From positions 1 to 21,414 of IMG/VR virus record IMGVR_UViG_3300047276_000227: a stretch of DNA of 21,414 bases; one strand, written 5' to 3'. Each line of letters begins with the position of its first letter. Within the stretch, counting starts at the first letter, position 1. The DNA comes from a virus. A program made the position numbers and the translations under genes. A model generated the notes under the pieces. The model searched no databases. It had not been told where the DNA came from and saw only the letters and a program-made list of their open reading frames with translations. Shown piece by piece: positions 20,696 through 21,414 of this stretch.

Positions 20696-21126
20696 TGCAT
20701 CCAATTTTCGTCAGTCTTTACAAAACCAAGTTTCTTGTAATCTAAGTCAGGGCTATTTGCCAACTTACTAAGTGTAAACAATTTTATTCGGCCTTGTTCT
20801 TTTAATTGATTGCCATACTTTAAATAAGCCTGTAACAATCTATATCCTGTTGTTCCTTTTCGATGCTCTGGTTTTACATACCAAGCCAACTCATACATCG
20901 CCAAAGTTTTGTCACACCAAATTACTGGGCTGATAAGGCCAATAATTACACCAACATTTGGCTTAATAAAAATAACTCCACGGCCAGCAATAATTTGATC
21001 TAACAGTCCTTGCCAATATTCAGAATCCCCGATGTGCCTGTAATGTTCAATCTGACTTTCTTTACAAAACTGCACCATCATTTCTGTTATATCTTTTTTG
21101 TCGTATTTTGTTGCTTGTCTTATCAT
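20692..21126 (-). CDS. GNAT-family N-acetyltransferase, 144 aa
   Basis: The GNAT fold is visible: N-terminal IRQATKYDKKDITEMMVQF (2-20), the strand NVGVIIGLISPVIW (57-70), motif A strand/turn AMYELAWYVKPEHRKGTTGYRLLQAYLKYG (76-105) with an acetyl-CoA loop, and a C-terminal FTLSKLANSPDLDYKKLGF (117-135). The loop R-K-G-T-T-G departs from the common QxxGxG. Phages often carry such a gene among tail genes; the target (phage protein or host small molecule) is unknown. It overlaps the upstream gene by one base and the J gene by four. Confidence 0.85.
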   Translation of the reverse strand: MIRQATKYDKKDITEMMVQFCKESQIEHYRHIGDSEYWQGLLDQIIAGRGVIFIKPNVGVIIGLISPVIWCDKTLAMYELAWYVKPEHRKGTTGYRLLQAYLKYGNQLKEQGRIKLFTLSKLANSPDLDYKKLGFVKTDENWMQ

Positions 21127-21414
21127 TAAAGTCCTTCCGAAACCGCGTTTACTGCATTGTCTGCGTTTAGATTTACATCAGCAGATACGCTACCTCCTTT
21201 TGGCGGCGCACCAAAATCAAAATATTGGTTTTGAATGACCGGAGTACGGTCCATTGAAGTGTCGTTAGGATAAAACTGTTTCCAACTAATTGGATTAGTT
21301 TTAATTCCAGACATACGGTTTTCTAAAATCAATCGAAAAGAAGCGCACGACACAGAACAGGTTGCTACGCGCTGACGAATTTGATCGTCAAACTTTTCTG
21401 AAATTGATACGTTA
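21126..21414 (-). CDS. C-terminal part of an unknown virion-region protein (runs off right edge)
   Basis: The frame is open without a stop from the right edge (from 21413) to the TAA at 21126-21128, giving about 95 residues: ...SISEKFDDQIRQRVATCSVSCASFRLILENRMSGIKTNPISWKQFYPND...YFDFGAPPKGGSVSADVNLNADNAVNAVSEGL. A start at ATG 21312-21314 would give a 62-aa protein. The sensible upstream residues and the lack of a clear ribosome site suggest it is the end of a longer gene. The C-terminus is small-residue-rich and flexible. It is coupled to the GNAT gene (TAATG). No family recognised. Confidence 0.55.
   Translation of the reverse strand, partial: NVSISEKFDDQIRQRVATCSVSCASFRLILENRMSGIKTNPISWKQFYPNDTSMDRTPVIQNQYFDFGAPPKGGSVSADVNLNADNAVNAVSEGL

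Overview
This window is a piece of a tailed-phage genome (Caudoviricetes, or a prophage of one). The visible genes are phage recombination, lysis, tail-tip and tail-fibre genes, packed with 4-8 base start/stop overlaps. No integrase, attachment site, tRNA, head or terminase gene is present, so lifestyle and phage family cannot be decided here. The host is probably Gram-negative: the lysis genes are a 3-TM holin type and a GH24 lysozyme, and the tail tip is lambda-J-like. Small genes carrying 'xALxALE...EPVA' modules are a pattern I associate with phages of Burkholderiales and related proteobacteria; this is recall-based inference.

There are three transcription blocks. (1) Positions 1-2580, leftward: an HNH endonuclease, two overlapping small Cys-rich proteins, a C5-cytosine DNA methyltransferase with an extra N-terminal helix-turn-helix-like segment, and three small ORFs. 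(2) Positions 3127-7387, rightward: a recombination cassette (ERF annealing protein, YqaJ/lambda-type exonuclease, SSB), small hypotheticals, an AT-rich HNH gene that looks inserted, and a PD-(D/E)XK-like nuclease. The two blocks diverge from a 546-bp intergenic region (2581-3126) with nested inverted repeats and two back-to-back sigma70-like promoters; it is a candidate control region or origin. (3) Positions 7380-21414, leftward late genes. Read in the direction of transcription, these are the C-terminus of an unknown protein, a GNAT acetyltransferase, a 1261-residue J-like tail tip protein, an assembly-type protein, a BppU-like protein, a small collagen-motif protein and two fibres separated by an intrinsic terminator. 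Then come a hypothetical, a 543-residue Gly-X-Y (collagen-like) glycine-rich fibre, another hypothetical, two different 2OG-Fe(II) hydroxylases, and a lysis cassette with its own promoter. Blocks 2 and 3 converge tail to tail and overlap by 8 bp near 7380.

The most interesting hypothesis is that the two adjacent 2OG-Fe(II) oxygenases (prolyl-hydroxylase-like and PKHD-like) modify the neighbouring collagen-like adhesin, which carries many Gly-Asn-Pro triplets with Pro in the Y position. Second is a hairpin plus internal -10 element in front of the AT-rich HNH gene, which resembles the timing switch of T4 homing endonuclease genes. Third is the nested-dyad divergent control region. Fourth is a lysis promoter bracketed by an 11-bp inverted repeat whose core recurs in that control region.
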